Positions 44,306-56,325 of a DNA stretch of 64,000 nt are shown in pieces (the first letter of the stretch is position 1; every line of letters starts with the position of its first letter). This DNA is from Sipunculus nudus. Its lineage: Eukaryota > Annelida > Sipuncula > Golfingiida > Sipunculidae. The position numbers and the translations under genes were made by a program. Location of the stretch: assembly GCA_026874595.1 (NCBI GenBank), contig CM049308.1, positions 20,995,867 through 21,059,866 on the forward strand. Direction: 5' to 3'. Under the pieces are notes generated by a model. The model searched no databases and had not been told where the DNA came from. It worked only from the letters and a program-made list of their open reading frames with translations.

Positions 44306-44744
44306 CTTGTTTAAATACTTTATCACCCTATTTAAACATTGATTCAACAAAAGGATAATCATGAATCATGGCCATATTTCGCTCATATTAGCTTGGTCAC
44401 CGTTTTAAACAAATAGTCATTATGTAATCCAGTGGTTTTTCATACTTGTATGTTCACTTACACATTCATGTCACGAGAAGTCAATATTTGAATTGTCGAA
44501 GTTAATTTGCATGAACTTTGATTTATAAAATTATTGGCCGTTTTACCCACTTCGATTTTATTACAATATGGGCCGTTTTACCCACTTGCGATTTTATTAC
44601 AATATGGGCAGGGTATAGTTATTACAATATGGGCCGTTTTTTATTACATTATGGGCTATTATTACATTATGGGTCGTTTTTATTACAATATGGGCCGTTA
44701 TTACATTATGGGCCGGTTATTACATTATGGGTCGTAACAAGAGC

Positions 44745-46336
44745 CTTACAGTGCGGTCCTCGATGCATACACGATGTAAAGGTTAGTACGCTGGATGTGA
44801 CAGACGTGGAATACTAAATGCTTGTCACGCATCAAAAACCCAGTATATTCAAAGATAATACGTATTATATATACGTGCAAAATGTAATATATTCGTAATC
44901 ATTAGGACGCCTTTGTTATAAAAATTTATGTGATCTAAAACATATATAGCCATGGTATGGGCATTACACTAGTAAATACTCAGGGTCGCATAATGACCCA
45001 AGGTGGACAGACCACAGACGGTTTACCATGCAGTGTCTGATAATGAAATAAATATTCAGATATAGTTCAATCTCTGATGCGGTGGTTCCTGATGTGATGG
45101 CACCTCTCACAATGAGAATGAAGACAGGGAAATATTTGGTTTATATCAACCTCATTGGCAGATTTGAAAAATAAATGTTAATATTGTGATCTTAAAACGT
45201 TTAAACATGCTTGAGACATGTTGTGGTATCCAAAAGTACCCAGGGCATAGTGAAATATTCTGAAAAAAAGAGGTCATTACATAGAATGTAGCTGACTTTT
45301 ATACACAGGGTAAATGCTATATAATATGACTAGGGAGTGCTGAAGAAGGGAATATGTTTGAACCACCAGCAGGCTTGACCTGTCAGATGGCCCTCATTAG
45401 TGGACAGTTCCGGAGTAAATATATTATACATGGACAAAAATTAATATCAACTTTAAACATACGTGTTGGAGCCTTGTTCACCATTTACGCATGACGGTTC
45501 CCATTGACCTACCTTTTGAAAAAATTGCATGTGATTTCTGGCTCCCCTGTGTATTTATCAATGATCTTAGAGTCATTTTGGTTGTGTAAAGTTCTTATAA
45601 GACCTTCGTGAAGGATGTAGGTTTCATATATGCGGAGGTAGAAAGGTCACTTGTTGCAAAACGCCAATTGCAAAGCTCTGGCTAATCTGACTTGCTGCCA
45701 GATGCCCTAGTTGAATTTTTTTGATTATTTTGGCAGGTCCCCACATTTAATAAACATATTGATATAAACAAAGCATTACAATTTATAATCTATTATTTTA
45801 TCTCTGATTGTTCAAATATAACCGAAACAATTTCGAGGTCCATTTATGCCTGCGTATATTGACCTACTCCTTTCGGAAGAACAGTCATGCACTAGTTTAC
45901 GAGGGGAAATGGGATTAAGGGAATTTACATTTTCAGAAACTGTGTAATTACATGACATATATAATATGACCTATATGCAATATTTTGGTAAGATTTGTGA
46001 AAATCCAGCGTAGCCCTATCGCGGCGACAGAATAAGATAACAGACGGATGCATGGCAACCCCACAAGCTTCCTTTTGACCTCTGACATTGAAATACCATA
46101 ATACGTCTCGTCATCGACGAGCGTATAAAAACGAGTATATTTAATACCATATTAAGCATATATACATATACATTACAAATTAATATTAAACATTAAATAT
46201 TTTATGCCATTTTATTTTATGAAACGAAAGAGTTGGCCCATCATTTGAAATGTGTGAGTGCTTACTAACCCATGAAGTGGACACTGCAGCACGGAGATTG
46301 TTGAGTCACTGGTCCGAATACTCACGAATACGCCAG

Positions 46337-46400
<64 letters not shown>

Positions 46401-46572
46401 CTAATGTAACATACATGAATATAAATCCACTCACATATATAAATATATATACTGGCATTTTAATTCGTTTACGAACAGAGGTTTATTAAAAAAATTATTC
46501 AAAAAATGAGTATCGTAAATACGTATCGTGTTCCACAATATGAACTGTACCTGAACAAGCTGAACGATACCT
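44745..46572. other. Intergenic stretch
   Basis: No gene, transposon or paralogous match was recognised, apart from a (TA)n array at 46339-46398. Confidence 0.4.
46339..46398. repeat. (TA)n microsatellite
   Basis: About 60 bp of TA. Confidence 0.92.
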
Positions 46573-46980
46573 AGCCCTAAAAAACAAGGAAAAGATACAA
46601 AGAAATCCGGTGTTTGAGGTCACTTGAGTGCACTCAGGTTGGCATGTAGTCGTTTCAGTGTCAAATCTGCTTTTTAGAAGTTGACCTCTCGTTACTGAGG
46701 TCACGTAAGTCAGTTTCAAGTGTAAGGCGTGTGCGTTTTGCGTCCAGATGATTGAAACAAAACAATTACAAGGTCACAGCTTGTAAATTTCAGTGTCACA
46801 GCTGGCCCTGTTTCCTTTCTTTAAAGAGAATAAACCTGTCAATGTCAATGGTAGCCTATGTCAGTTATTACATTTTATTGAACTGAATAAACGGTTGGGT
46901 TATGCCTTTAAATAAGCATGCTTTAACAAAAACACTTATTCCGTTTTTCGTTTTTTTTTTCTGATTTTGTATTATTTTTT

Positions 46981-46981
46981 C

Positions 46982-47077
<96 letters not shown>
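46981..47077. repeat. (TA)n microsatellite, interrupted
   Basis: About 97 bp, one of the longest in the window, interrupted by TG and AATT. Confidence 0.9.
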
Positions 47078-47078
<1 letters not shown>

Positions 47079-47520
47079 CCTGTATGCATACTTTTTCTAA
47101 ATGTGGCCTATACAAAGGCTACATTATTTTCTCTATACGCTTCGCTACCTAAATTAATTGATAGAAACCTATCCCATTCTTAATCTTTCCTCCTCATAAC
47201 TTAATTACAAGCAGAATTAATATAAAACCTTAGAGTAAAATTATATATTTTGTCTTTCAGACCTTTGTTGCGTTTTAACTAAATATTATACATTTTCTGA
47301 CAGACCCGCTCTGTGTTGTTTTCGACACTTCTGCAACCGTGCCTTGCATCCTGAGTGATAAATTTACTGTTACAACGATGATTTTTCTACCGCAGAAGGC
47401 CTGTCCATTCATAAATATGAGTAACAACATGAATAAATATTTTCTGTCAGACGATATATCCCGATTTTATTGTATTATGCTGTATTATACAGTCGTGTTA
47501 CTTTAATGTCATGTTATATA

Positions 47521-48562
47521 CAGTAAAACCTCAGAAGTACGACCCCCAGCGGGACCGAAATAAAGTGGTCGCATTTCCGAGGTGGTCGCCTAGGGGGGAG
47601 GTATGACTGTTTAGGGTCTTACAACAGCTCGTCTGGCCGTACGTTGCTAACTTAGAAAGCTATTAATGATAATTTTTTAATTACTGATTTTATTTTCCGT
47701 ATAAATCTACATGATAGGACCGGAAATAAAAAAGAAACGTGTCGTATACAATTTTATTATTAAACAAATTAAGATTCATATCCAAACACATCTCAAGCAA
47801 ACACATCTTCCGATATTAACACTATATCAATATATACAAAGGATTCGTGTATAATACCTATACTTATACTTATATCATAAACATATACCTCACCACAGAC
47901 TTATCCTTAGGAGCTATATGACAAAGTGTATTTCCTGAGAAACTGACCCATATAAAGTCACCTTTAATTCTGACAGCAATTCGATTCACGATTACGAGTC
48001 GCTGCTTAGCTGTGAAATGAGCACATTCTTATAGCCGTCACCAGGTACGATTTTATACATCGCTGAGTTAACTAAGGAGTATTCCGGCTCTTCCTTGTTT
48101 CAAAACATTAAGTCAGATGGTGTGTTAAATATGAACCAATCATAAACATTCATTGACCAGTGAGTTAATCAAAGCTAGGGATCTATGTATCACGCATATA
48201 TAATTAACGATAGGCTTCATAAAAAAGTTATGAAACCTTGACGCAAACATTCCTGGCCGTGTGTGATCATTCGTGAACACTATGCCCTGTTTTGTTTAAT
48301 CTACTGCTTTTTACTAATTAATGATGGAATGCTTTGGCTTGCGCCCGACCCTACGCTACGACTGGCCAGGCAAAAGTTACTCTGTATTTAGTGGTCGAAT
48401 AACTGAGGTTCATGTCACCCGCTTGGACCGAAATAAGTGGTCGTAAAACAGAAGAACGAAGTTCTTGCTATTCCGAGATTTAAATATATGATATAAAGAG
48501 AGAAAAAAATTGGGACTTTGAAAAAGTAGTCGTAATTTCGAGGTGGTTGCTATACTGAGGTG

Positions 48563-48568
<6 letters not shown>
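47521..48568. mobile_element. CAGTAAAACCTCAG non-autonomous element (about 1.05 kb)
   Basis: The left end TA-CAGTAAAACCTCAGAAGT is followed by GTGGTCGCATTTCCGAGGTG. The right end carries AATTTCGAGGTGGTTGC and CTGAGGTGATATA, an imperfect inverted counterpart that runs into a (TA)n array. An internal ACCGAAATAAGTGGTCG copy lies near 48426. No coding capacity was seen. Confidence 0.45.

Positions 48569-48617
<49 letters not shown>
48567..48617. repeat. (TA)n microsatellite
   Basis: About 50 bp directly after the right end of the CAGTAAAACCTC element. Confidence 0.9.
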
Positions 48618-48623
<6 letters not shown>

Positions 48624-49333
48624 GATAATAATAAGTGGTAGTAGTTGCATGTGTAGAGGTAGTATTAGAGTTGTAGTGTAGTTAAATTACATAACATTTT
48701 AATACATTTAATTACATTTATACACTTTTATACTAGGCTTTATTATATATTTATGATAATACATAATATATTTAAATAATAACTAATTAAATATATTAAA
48801 GTTAATAATGTATTATATAATTATATTGTAAATTCCCCTGAGAAATTTCATTTATCTTTAAAACAAATATTAAATTCGGTACACAATGCTATTTAGCAAG
48901 TTACTATTGAACATGTCAAGTAAGTACAATAATTCCACTCCTATTGCACCCAATCACCCTTTTTTTTACTAGCACACATGCAAACATGTGTGCAAAAATA
49001 TAGTTTATTTGCGCAACAAATAAAGCATATCCATATTATTTGTGCATGAGAATGAATGTTTTATTTTTTCATCCATTTTTTTGTACTATGCAAAGATAGG
49101 TCAATAATCGGTGCTATAACTGAAACTCAAAACCACAACCCATCAGCCCTGGGGGGTGCGGTGACAGTAAAACGAAAGTAATGAAAAAGAGCCGTTGGGC
49201 CACGCGTTGTACATGTAATCTACCTCCTGCCCGCCTGTACACCGTTATAGCTGCCAAGACTAATTACAGACACACACTGCAACTGACAGAGCTCTATCTC
49301 ACGGGAGCTTATAGCATCTTGCCGCGTGTTTAT

Positions 49334-49400
49334 ATGAAGATAATGGAATCTTGTGAAACCATACTGAAGCTTGTGCTACTGGTGCTGCTCATACACAGAA
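49334..49400 (+). CDS. Gene B exon 1: nAChR paralogue, signal peptide
   Basis: A 67-bp exon encoding MKIMESCETILKLVLLVLLI plus HR, then one base before a GTAAGT donor at 49401. Length, phase and about three-quarters of the residues match gene A exon 1, and the 5' flank (about 49140-49333) matches 2985-3156. Joined in phase to the exon at 63966 it gives HR-S-VDGYPAEKQL. The rest of the gene lies beyond the window. Confidence 0.8.
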
Positions 49401-50130
49401 GTAAGTCACTGTTACGTGTAGCCACTGTTCTAAGTAGTAAGTACACATTATCCTTCTGGTCAGATATCGTAAAATCTTTCGTCTACCCATAGTCAACTTT
49501 TGTGATTTTAGCTGTTACAAAAACGGACCCTACCCCTTCTGAGGAACAGTATCACAGGGTTGGGGTACTGTAATTAATTAAGTGAGTACCGTAGCTTACA
49601 TGTCAAATTTTCTTCAATACATACAACAGTCGAATAGACTAAGGCAAATGCAAGGCAATAAGTGGTCACAAGAGTTTATTATTAAAAATAACTTTAACTA
49701 AGAGACAAGGTATGAATATATCAAATACAAAAATAGAAACATGAGCTAACTGTGATCCTATCGAATATATATAACCTGAGATCCTATTACATATACATCA
49801 GGACCTAAATCTGACTGTCCATAATACTCTGGTCCTTCGCCCTATATAGTCTCAATATTGTCCATAACTATACTTATAAAATCTACCAGCAAGAGATTAT
49901 CTTGTCTTTAAGTCATCCTGTGAGCACATTTATTTTCAAATATTTTTGTGATTTTCAAAGCATGCTGTCTTTACACCAAGAGATGTTCTAATCATTGTAT
50001 CACACCGTCTCCAACTTGTTGCATGTTTTATCTAAAAAATCTTTTATCTCGAGTATAGTCTCATTGCATATGATATAATGTGTTATATCTAAGATGCTGT
50101 TATCTAGTCTTATAACCAATGATCCTTTTG

Positions 50131-50502
50131 ACCGGCTTCTGTGGTTTAAGGGTAGACTACAGGACTCAAAGCCGGGAGATCGTGAATTCAAATCTCAGGG
50201 TAAGCGCTCTGCAGGCTCATTTCGAGGGCTGTGCCCTACAGCCGTGTATCACTAACAAACGAATTCGTCTTTGGGGGTTCCTCGATGTTATTACCTGGCA
50301 GTGGGAACTATTACATACCAAGGATCCGCAGGTGCGGTAGGCACCGGACCCGGGTAACAAAAGGATATAAAGTAATATGATGGGTAGCGCGTGCTACCAC
50401 CCTGTCAAGTAGTCCCAAACTAAATGGAACTCTGAAGATGTACATACTTAGATTAAGAACTGGATAAGAGAGCATAAAATATTGGGTCGGTTGACGCCAC
50501 CA
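50131..50502 (+). mobile_element. tRNA-headed SINE-like repeat
   Basis: The segment TGGTTTAAGGGTAGACTACAG followed about 35 bp later by GAATTCAAATCTC resembles Pol III A and B boxes of a tRNA. A body of about 250 bp follows (AATTCGTCTTTGGGGGTTCC...), and part of it recurs at 52845-53110. The cloverleaf acceptor stem does not form, so it is not a functional tRNA. Confidence 0.5.
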
Positions 50503-52562
50503 ATTTTAAGCTCAGCTGACTGAAAGTCATCTGAGCTATAGCGATCACTCTTTGTCCGTCGTCCGTCTGCCTGTCCGTCTGTCCGTCTATCCGTCCGTTA
50601 ACCAGGCACAAATCGTAACCGCTGGACCTAGAATCTTGTAACTTACGATTCTGAGAGGTCGATGAAAAATCTCCTTGGAAACCAGAAATTAGGTCACTGT
50701 TACCCATATCCTTCGAGCTATGGGGCCCCAAAGTACCCCCAGAATAGTCAAAAATTTCATACAAAAACTTCAACATCTCATTAGCTACATCTCTGATGGT
50801 CATGATTTTTGGCATACATATTGATCATGATATGTTCCATCAGTTCCTTCAGACTGGTAGCGCCTCCTGTATTTTTCGATTTTTTTACGAATATTTTTCT
50901 CTATTTTTGAGAACTTTAAAAATGTGAACATCTGTTAACAGGGCACAAATCGTAAAGACTTGACCTAGAATCTTCATTCTTGACACAATGAGAGACCTAT
51001 GAAAAGTCTCCATGGAAACCTGAAATAAGGTCTATGTTACCAATATCCTTTGAGCCGTGGGGCTCCGAATTACCCCTCAGAATAATGGAAAATTTGATAA
51101 AAACAAACTGCTACATCTCAATAACTACAACACTGATGGTCATGATTTTTTGGCATACATATTGATCAAGAGGTGTTCCATTTGTTCCGGCAGACTGGAG
51201 GCGCCACCTGTATTTTTTCAAATTTTCACAATTTTTTTTTTTCTCTTTTTTTGAGACCTTTAAGGATGTAGTTATCTGTCAACAGGGAACAAATCGTAAC
51301 GACTGGACCTAGAATCTTCATTCTTGACACACAGGGAGACCCATGAAAAGTCTCCATGGAAACCTGAAATAAGGTCTCTGTTACCAATATCCTTTGAGCC
51401 GTGGGGCTCCGAATTACCCCTCAGAATAATGGAAAATTTTATACAAAAGCTGAAGTATCTAAACATCTAATGCAGAAATCACCATAATTGTTTGCATGGA
51501 TATTGATCATGGAGTGTTACATCAGTTTATGCAGACTGGTGGCACCATCTGTATTTTTTCGTTTTTTCAACGATTTTTTTTCTATTTTTGAGACCTTTAA
51601 AGATATGAACATCTGTTAACAGGGCACAAATCATAACAACTGGACCTAGAATCTTCATTCTTGGCACACAGGGAGACCCTTTCCTCTCTGCCCAGCGTCC
51701 ATTTGTGCGTCTGTTTCCACACATAAACCCTCATATCTCGGGAACCGTTTGACCGATCAGGAAGAATTTGTTATACAAATGTAGCCCTTGGATAGCTTTA
51801 TAACCTACACAAAAAATGGTGGCGCCACCTGCAACCATGTTTGCACAGTGTCCATCTGTTCATCTGCCTTGGGTTAAAATCACTCATATCTCTGCAGTGA
51901 ATTGACTAATTCACCTGAAATTTGGCATGCGTATACATCCTGGATAGCTTTCTTGATTTTTGACAGGTGGCGCCACCTACATTCACGTTCACGCTGCAGA
52001 CATCCAAGCTCATATCTCGGGAACCGTTTGACCGATCAGGACAAAATTTTGCATGTGTATACATCTTACATAGCTCTTTCTCATATGCAAAACTGGTGGC
52101 TCCACCTGCAACCATTTTTGCACAGCGTCCGTCTGTTTGTCTGCCGTGGGATAATATCACTCATATACATGTAGTGGTTTGACTTTTCTGCCTTAAATTT
52201 CGCATATGTATACAAACTTGGACAGCTTTCTGGATTTGTGGTAGGTGGCATAACCTACATACACATTTAGGCTGCAGACATCCATTCTAATATGCAACAC
52301 ACCTTACCCTATTTCCCCTTACCACTCAATCCATGCCTCACTTCACCCATTCTACTCTGATTTTGGCGGATACACGTAGTCACTTGTTGACTACCCGTAT
52401 TCTAGTTTTAAAATTTACGCATTTTTTCTCTATTTCTGAGATATATAAATACAGACACAATTTTGGCCTATTGGTTAATCTGTTTGATAAAATGATAAAA
52501 TTTCCTTTTGCGAATCTCTTCCCAGTCAGCTGAGCGTCATGACCCATGGGTCACTTGTTTTA
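50503..52562. repeat. Composite TTTTTAGCTCAGCTGAC element (2.06 kb) with two module types
   Basis: The 5' hairpin is AGCTCAGCTGACTGAAAGTC and the 3' tail CAGCTGAGCGTCATGACCCA...TCACTTGTTTTA. First come about three modules of about 330 bp beginning CAGGGCACAAATCGTAAC (about 50600, 50940, 51285, with a partial at 51620). GGTGGCGCCACC modules then occupy 51690-52300, with TATCTCGGGAACCGTTTGAC repeated near 51734 and 52014. Confidence 0.7.
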
Positions 52563-52844
52563 ACGTCTCCACCCGTTGTCGGGGTTTTAAACTTTGAACT
52601 ATGTATATCTCTTACATATAATCTATCCACATTAAATATACTCTCTTAAAGCTAGAAATTATATATTCTTTTTAGTCACACCTGGTCAACGTTTTTTATT
52701 TGTAAATCTTAGATTTTATCTTTCACTTCTCTTACTTAGTCTGGTCTGTTTCCTTCACTCGATGACCATTTTGACTTTGACATCTGTATAAACCTATTAT
52801 TCTACGACCGGGGCGTTTTCTACTTTCAAAACATTCTGCTATGT

Positions 52845-53110
52845 GGTCGTGCCCGACGGCGGTGTTTCACTCACAAATGAGTGCACTTTTCAGGGGTTAC
52901 TCGGTGGTATGACCCAGCAATGGGGACGATTACGCATCCAGGGCCCGCTGGTGCAAAAGTAACCTGGTCTGGTTAACGCCAGGATATAAAATTGATAGGA
53001 AGCGTGTGATTCTGCCATGTCTGCTAGTCCGAAACTAGAATGGAATTATGCAGATGTACATATACGTAGTTAAGTTAGAACTTCAGAAATGGAGTCGGTT
53101 ACCTCCAACA
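52845..53110 (+). mobile_element. Second, 5'-truncated copy of the SINE-like repeat
   Basis: Shares the body of 50210-50500: GGGGTTACTCGGTGGTATGA, CCAGCAATGGGGACGATTA, AGGATATAAA and GCAGATGTACATA, but lacks the tRNA-like head. Confidence 0.5.
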
Positions 53111-53478
53111 AAAAATATTTAAAAAAATGGGAGTGATACTTTTGGTGTATATACTTTGTCACACCCCAAAACCTAGCTTTACCTACGAGATGTTCTGATC
53201 ATTCTTTCCCTTATTTTAAATCCCTAGTTGTGAGAAACGGCAAAACTTAACTCTTCCGAAAGGTCCACAGTCAAATGTTCACTTGCGTGAAGGTGTTGCC
53301 TGATATATACTTGGGTCTGTTCTTAAGAGGAATGTATCAGTTGAAGTCTTTTTATCTATTATGCCCTACCTTTTTAATTTCACGATGTCAGAGGCCATTC
53401 TAATGGTTACAATAAAACCTACCAAGAATCTGTAATTAAAACGCTATATTAATTGAAAATAAGATCACAAACAAACAG

Positions 53479-53485
<7 letters not shown>

Positions 53486-53512
<27 letters not shown>
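53486..53512. repeat. (TA)n microsatellite
   Basis: A short TA array flanked by an inverted pair, ACAAACAAACAGAACAAATA and TATTTGTCTGTTTGTTTGTT. Confidence 0.85.
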
Positions 53513-53517
<5 letters not shown>

Positions 53518-53749
53518 CTGTTTGTTTGTTATATATACATGTTATGTTTGTTATATATATATCACAGAGGCTCAGCGGTCCTGTTCTACATATCGGAGAC
53601 CATGACGTTACAGCAAGTACTGTAGCCAGAAACTTCGATGTGGTTACGGACTTTAATTCCGGAATGGAGTCTCATACCAATAGTGTGTATCGTACGTCGT
53701 ACTTTCGTATATTTAACATTGGTAAGATCAAAAGGTAATTCAATCAAGA

Positions 53750-54435
53750 TGTTTCAGAGAAGTTGGTTCATGTCTTCGAAATTCATCACTTCTATACTGG
53801 ACTACATTGATGCACTGCATTGTGGTCTCCCTTCTGTTAAAATAAAGAAGCTGCAACGAATACAGAATATGGCAGCTTGCATTGTAACTATATCACGCGA
53901 AAATCTGATCACATCACACCTGTGCTCCATGGTCTTCATTGGTTGTCAGTGTGTCAGAGAATCCATTTTAAAGTTCTTGAATGTCCTGGTATTCAAAGCG
54001 AAAAACAAATTGGCTCCACACTATCTGCAGGAGCTCATTCAACCGTACGACCAACCTCTTAGATGTTCCATTCACAAGGTCATCGCATATATGCATGAGA
54101 GCTTTTGGTGTAGCTGGTCCAAAACTTTGAAATGAAATACCGCAGCACCTGCGATCAAAATCCAGTATATCAGCTTTTAAATCTCATTTGAAAACTCATT
54201 TGTTCAGAGAGTTTTACGGATAATGTAGTCCATGAACTTTTGTGATACGAATTGAATTCTTCTCTAGAACGTTTTTATTGTTTTAAACTTGATTGTATTT
54301 TTTTTTTTTGCTTTTATTTATTGATAATTTAATTATTATCATTCCATTTCTAACCTTCTGAGGTACAGCGTTTGTGGCACCATTTCTGGTGGATTTTCCG
54401 CTTTATAAAATAAATTATTATTATTATTGTTAAAT
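53750..54435 (+). mobile_element. LINE remnant (L2/CR1-like), C-terminal end of the reverse transcriptase ORF
   Basis: Frame-broken translation shows LDYIDALHCGLPSVKIKKLQ, RIQNMAACIVT, DHITPVLHGLHWLSVCQRI, LAPHYLQELIQPYD and PQHLRSKSSISAFKSHLKTH, the signature of CR1/L2-type LINE ORF2 C-termini. It needs frame changes near 53900, 53980 and 54060, so it is dead. It ends in a (TTA)n tail at about 54415-54430, typical of these LINEs. Confidence 0.8.
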
Positions 54436-55262
54436 AATATATATATATACAGAACTTTATTTCTGATTCTCTAACAGTCCTGAACCCCAAAAAAGAAAGT
54501 TTTAAAGGAAAACTTCACACAATTATAAAATACGGGAAATGTGGAGAAATCTATTTACTCTAATATTATTATACAAATTTAGAATTCCGCCATGAAATAA
54601 ATATTGGTTAAAATAATTTTTAAGGGGAAAAGGTAGGTCATGTGAGGTCAAAAGGTCACGTCAAATGGTAAAGTGGAACAGGTTGCGTCCTGTGCCGACT
54701 CTGAATGGCCCCATGTCCAAATTCCAAGTTATTCAGGTGATAAATATTACATACATGAACATGGTACAGACAAACATTATTGTATTATGTAGAAGAAAGG
54801 GGGCCTCCCCTGCGCCTCCTCTAAGTCCACCTCTGCGACGGGACTTTTTCAGTCCTTCCGCCCAACCGTCCGTCCGATCGTCTGAGTCTCTGAACGGCTG
54901 TCATCCGTAAGCAGTTCGTAACCGTTAGACCTAGAATAGTCTTACAGAATATCCAGACAGGTCCTGGCAACGTTTCTTTGGAAACCTGAAATTAGGCCAC
55001 AGTGTCCTATATTGTGCCAACTACGTGAGAAATACATTTATGTTCATTATTGAGGATATCCTCAGTTTTTTTTGTCAGGAGAAATATCCCCTGTGAGTAT
55101 TGATTAATTTTATTCCGACATCTCATTTTTGGGGTTTAGAGATTAAACTCTGCAGGTCAAAATAATTCACACATAAGTTTCAAAGTGATAAATCCAACTG
55201 TAAATGATAAGTAGTCAAGGTCATACGTGGTCGCTGAAATTCAATTTATTTTATCAATTGAT

Positions 55263-55265
<3 letters not shown>

Positions 55266-55311
<46 letters not shown>
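55266..55311. repeat. (TA)n microsatellite
   Basis: About 46 bp of TA. Confidence 0.9.
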
Positions 55312-55316
<5 letters not shown>

Positions 55317-55664
55317 TATATGTCACAGTGAATCTGTGAAATCAGTCATTTCATGAATTGACAAAACAATTGAGCTTTTTCACCTGATGACTGCTGGTCA
55401 CAGGCATTACGCGAAATGACTGAAATGTTTATAGTCATTCCATGAAATGACTTATTTCAGAGACTGAATGTAACATATACACCATTTCTATATTCAGTAT
55501 TTTCAATATTTACATACTAGTGCACTCCAGCTGGAAATTCTTACTCTCTGGTCTTAGTTGTGACAGTTAGGGAGGATAATAACCCCCACTTTTGTATTAA
55601 TTGAAAAGAAGCTCATTTGTGCAAAATGAAAATACTCTCAATACTATCATTATGCCAGATTATA

Positions 55665-56325
55665 CGATTATGGGAACGTTTTGCCGTTTATTTTACGGAA
55701 TTACAGCAAGAAACGTAGTTTCCTAGACATTTAAATTATGGGAACTTTTTAAAGTTAATTTAAAAGAATTACAGCGATAAACTTTTTTTCCTAGACATCT
55801 ATAGTATCGAAACTTTTTTAAGTTTATTTTAAAGAATATTAGCAATAAACGTTGTTTCCTATTTAGACATCTAAACTATGGGAATTTCTTGCCGTTTAAG
55901 AAATCACAGCAATAAACGTAGTTTGATAGACATCTGAATTATGGGATATTTTAAAGAATTAGAGCAGTAAACGTGGTTTCCTAGACATCTATATTATGAG
56001 AACTTTTTAAGTTTATTTTAAAAATTTACAGCAATAAACGTTGTTTCTTAGATATCTAAATTATGGGAACTTTTTTAAGTTAATTTTTAAAGAATAACAG
56101 CAAAAAAAGTAGTTCCGTAGACATCTATATTATGGGAACTTTTTAAAATTAATTTTAAAAAATTACAGCAAAAAACGTAGTTTCGTAGACATCTAAGTTA
56201 TGGGGACGTTTTACCGTTCATTTAACGATTATAGCAAAAAGCGTGGTTTAGTCATCTAAATTAGGGGACTTTTTTAATTTATTTTAAAGACAATAAACGT
56301 AGTTTCCTAGACATCTGAATTTTTA
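55665..56325 (+). repeat. 70-bp minisatellite, about ten copies (gene B intron 1)
   Basis: Ten degenerate units of 55-72 bp, each with ATTATGGGAACTTTTT, AAAGAATTACAGC, AATAAACGTAGTTTCC and TAGACATCTAA. The homologous intron position in gene A has two. Confidence 0.85.

Larger units (their letters stand above)
43088..44739. mobile_element. Foldback element with 5-bp target duplication
   Basis: Starts TGTTACAACCCATAATG and ends CATTATGGGTCGTAACA. It is flanked on each side by AGAGC (43083-43087 and 44740-44744). The left arm (to about 43364) has about 12 copies, and the right arm (from about 44535) about 9 inverted copies, of CCCATAWTGTAATAA with variable CGGC or CGA spacers. The 1.1-kb middle has (TAA)n, (TA)n and a C-run but no transposase. 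The TGTNR terminus with a short target duplication suggests the Ginger group, an inference from memory. Confidence 0.78.
46573..49333 (+). promoter_or_regulatory. Gene B upstream region, paralogous to that of gene A
   Basis: Matches 1690-3156 in collinear blocks but is longer because of inserted (TA)n arrays (46981-47077, 48567-48617) and a CAGTAAAACCTC element (47521-48568). The block next to exon 1 (49140-49333) is the most similar part. Confidence 0.5.

Noticed and set aside
50131-50205. Possible tRNA gene
   Set aside because: A- and B-box-like words are present, but the acceptor stem and anticodon arm do not pair; it fits a SINE head better.
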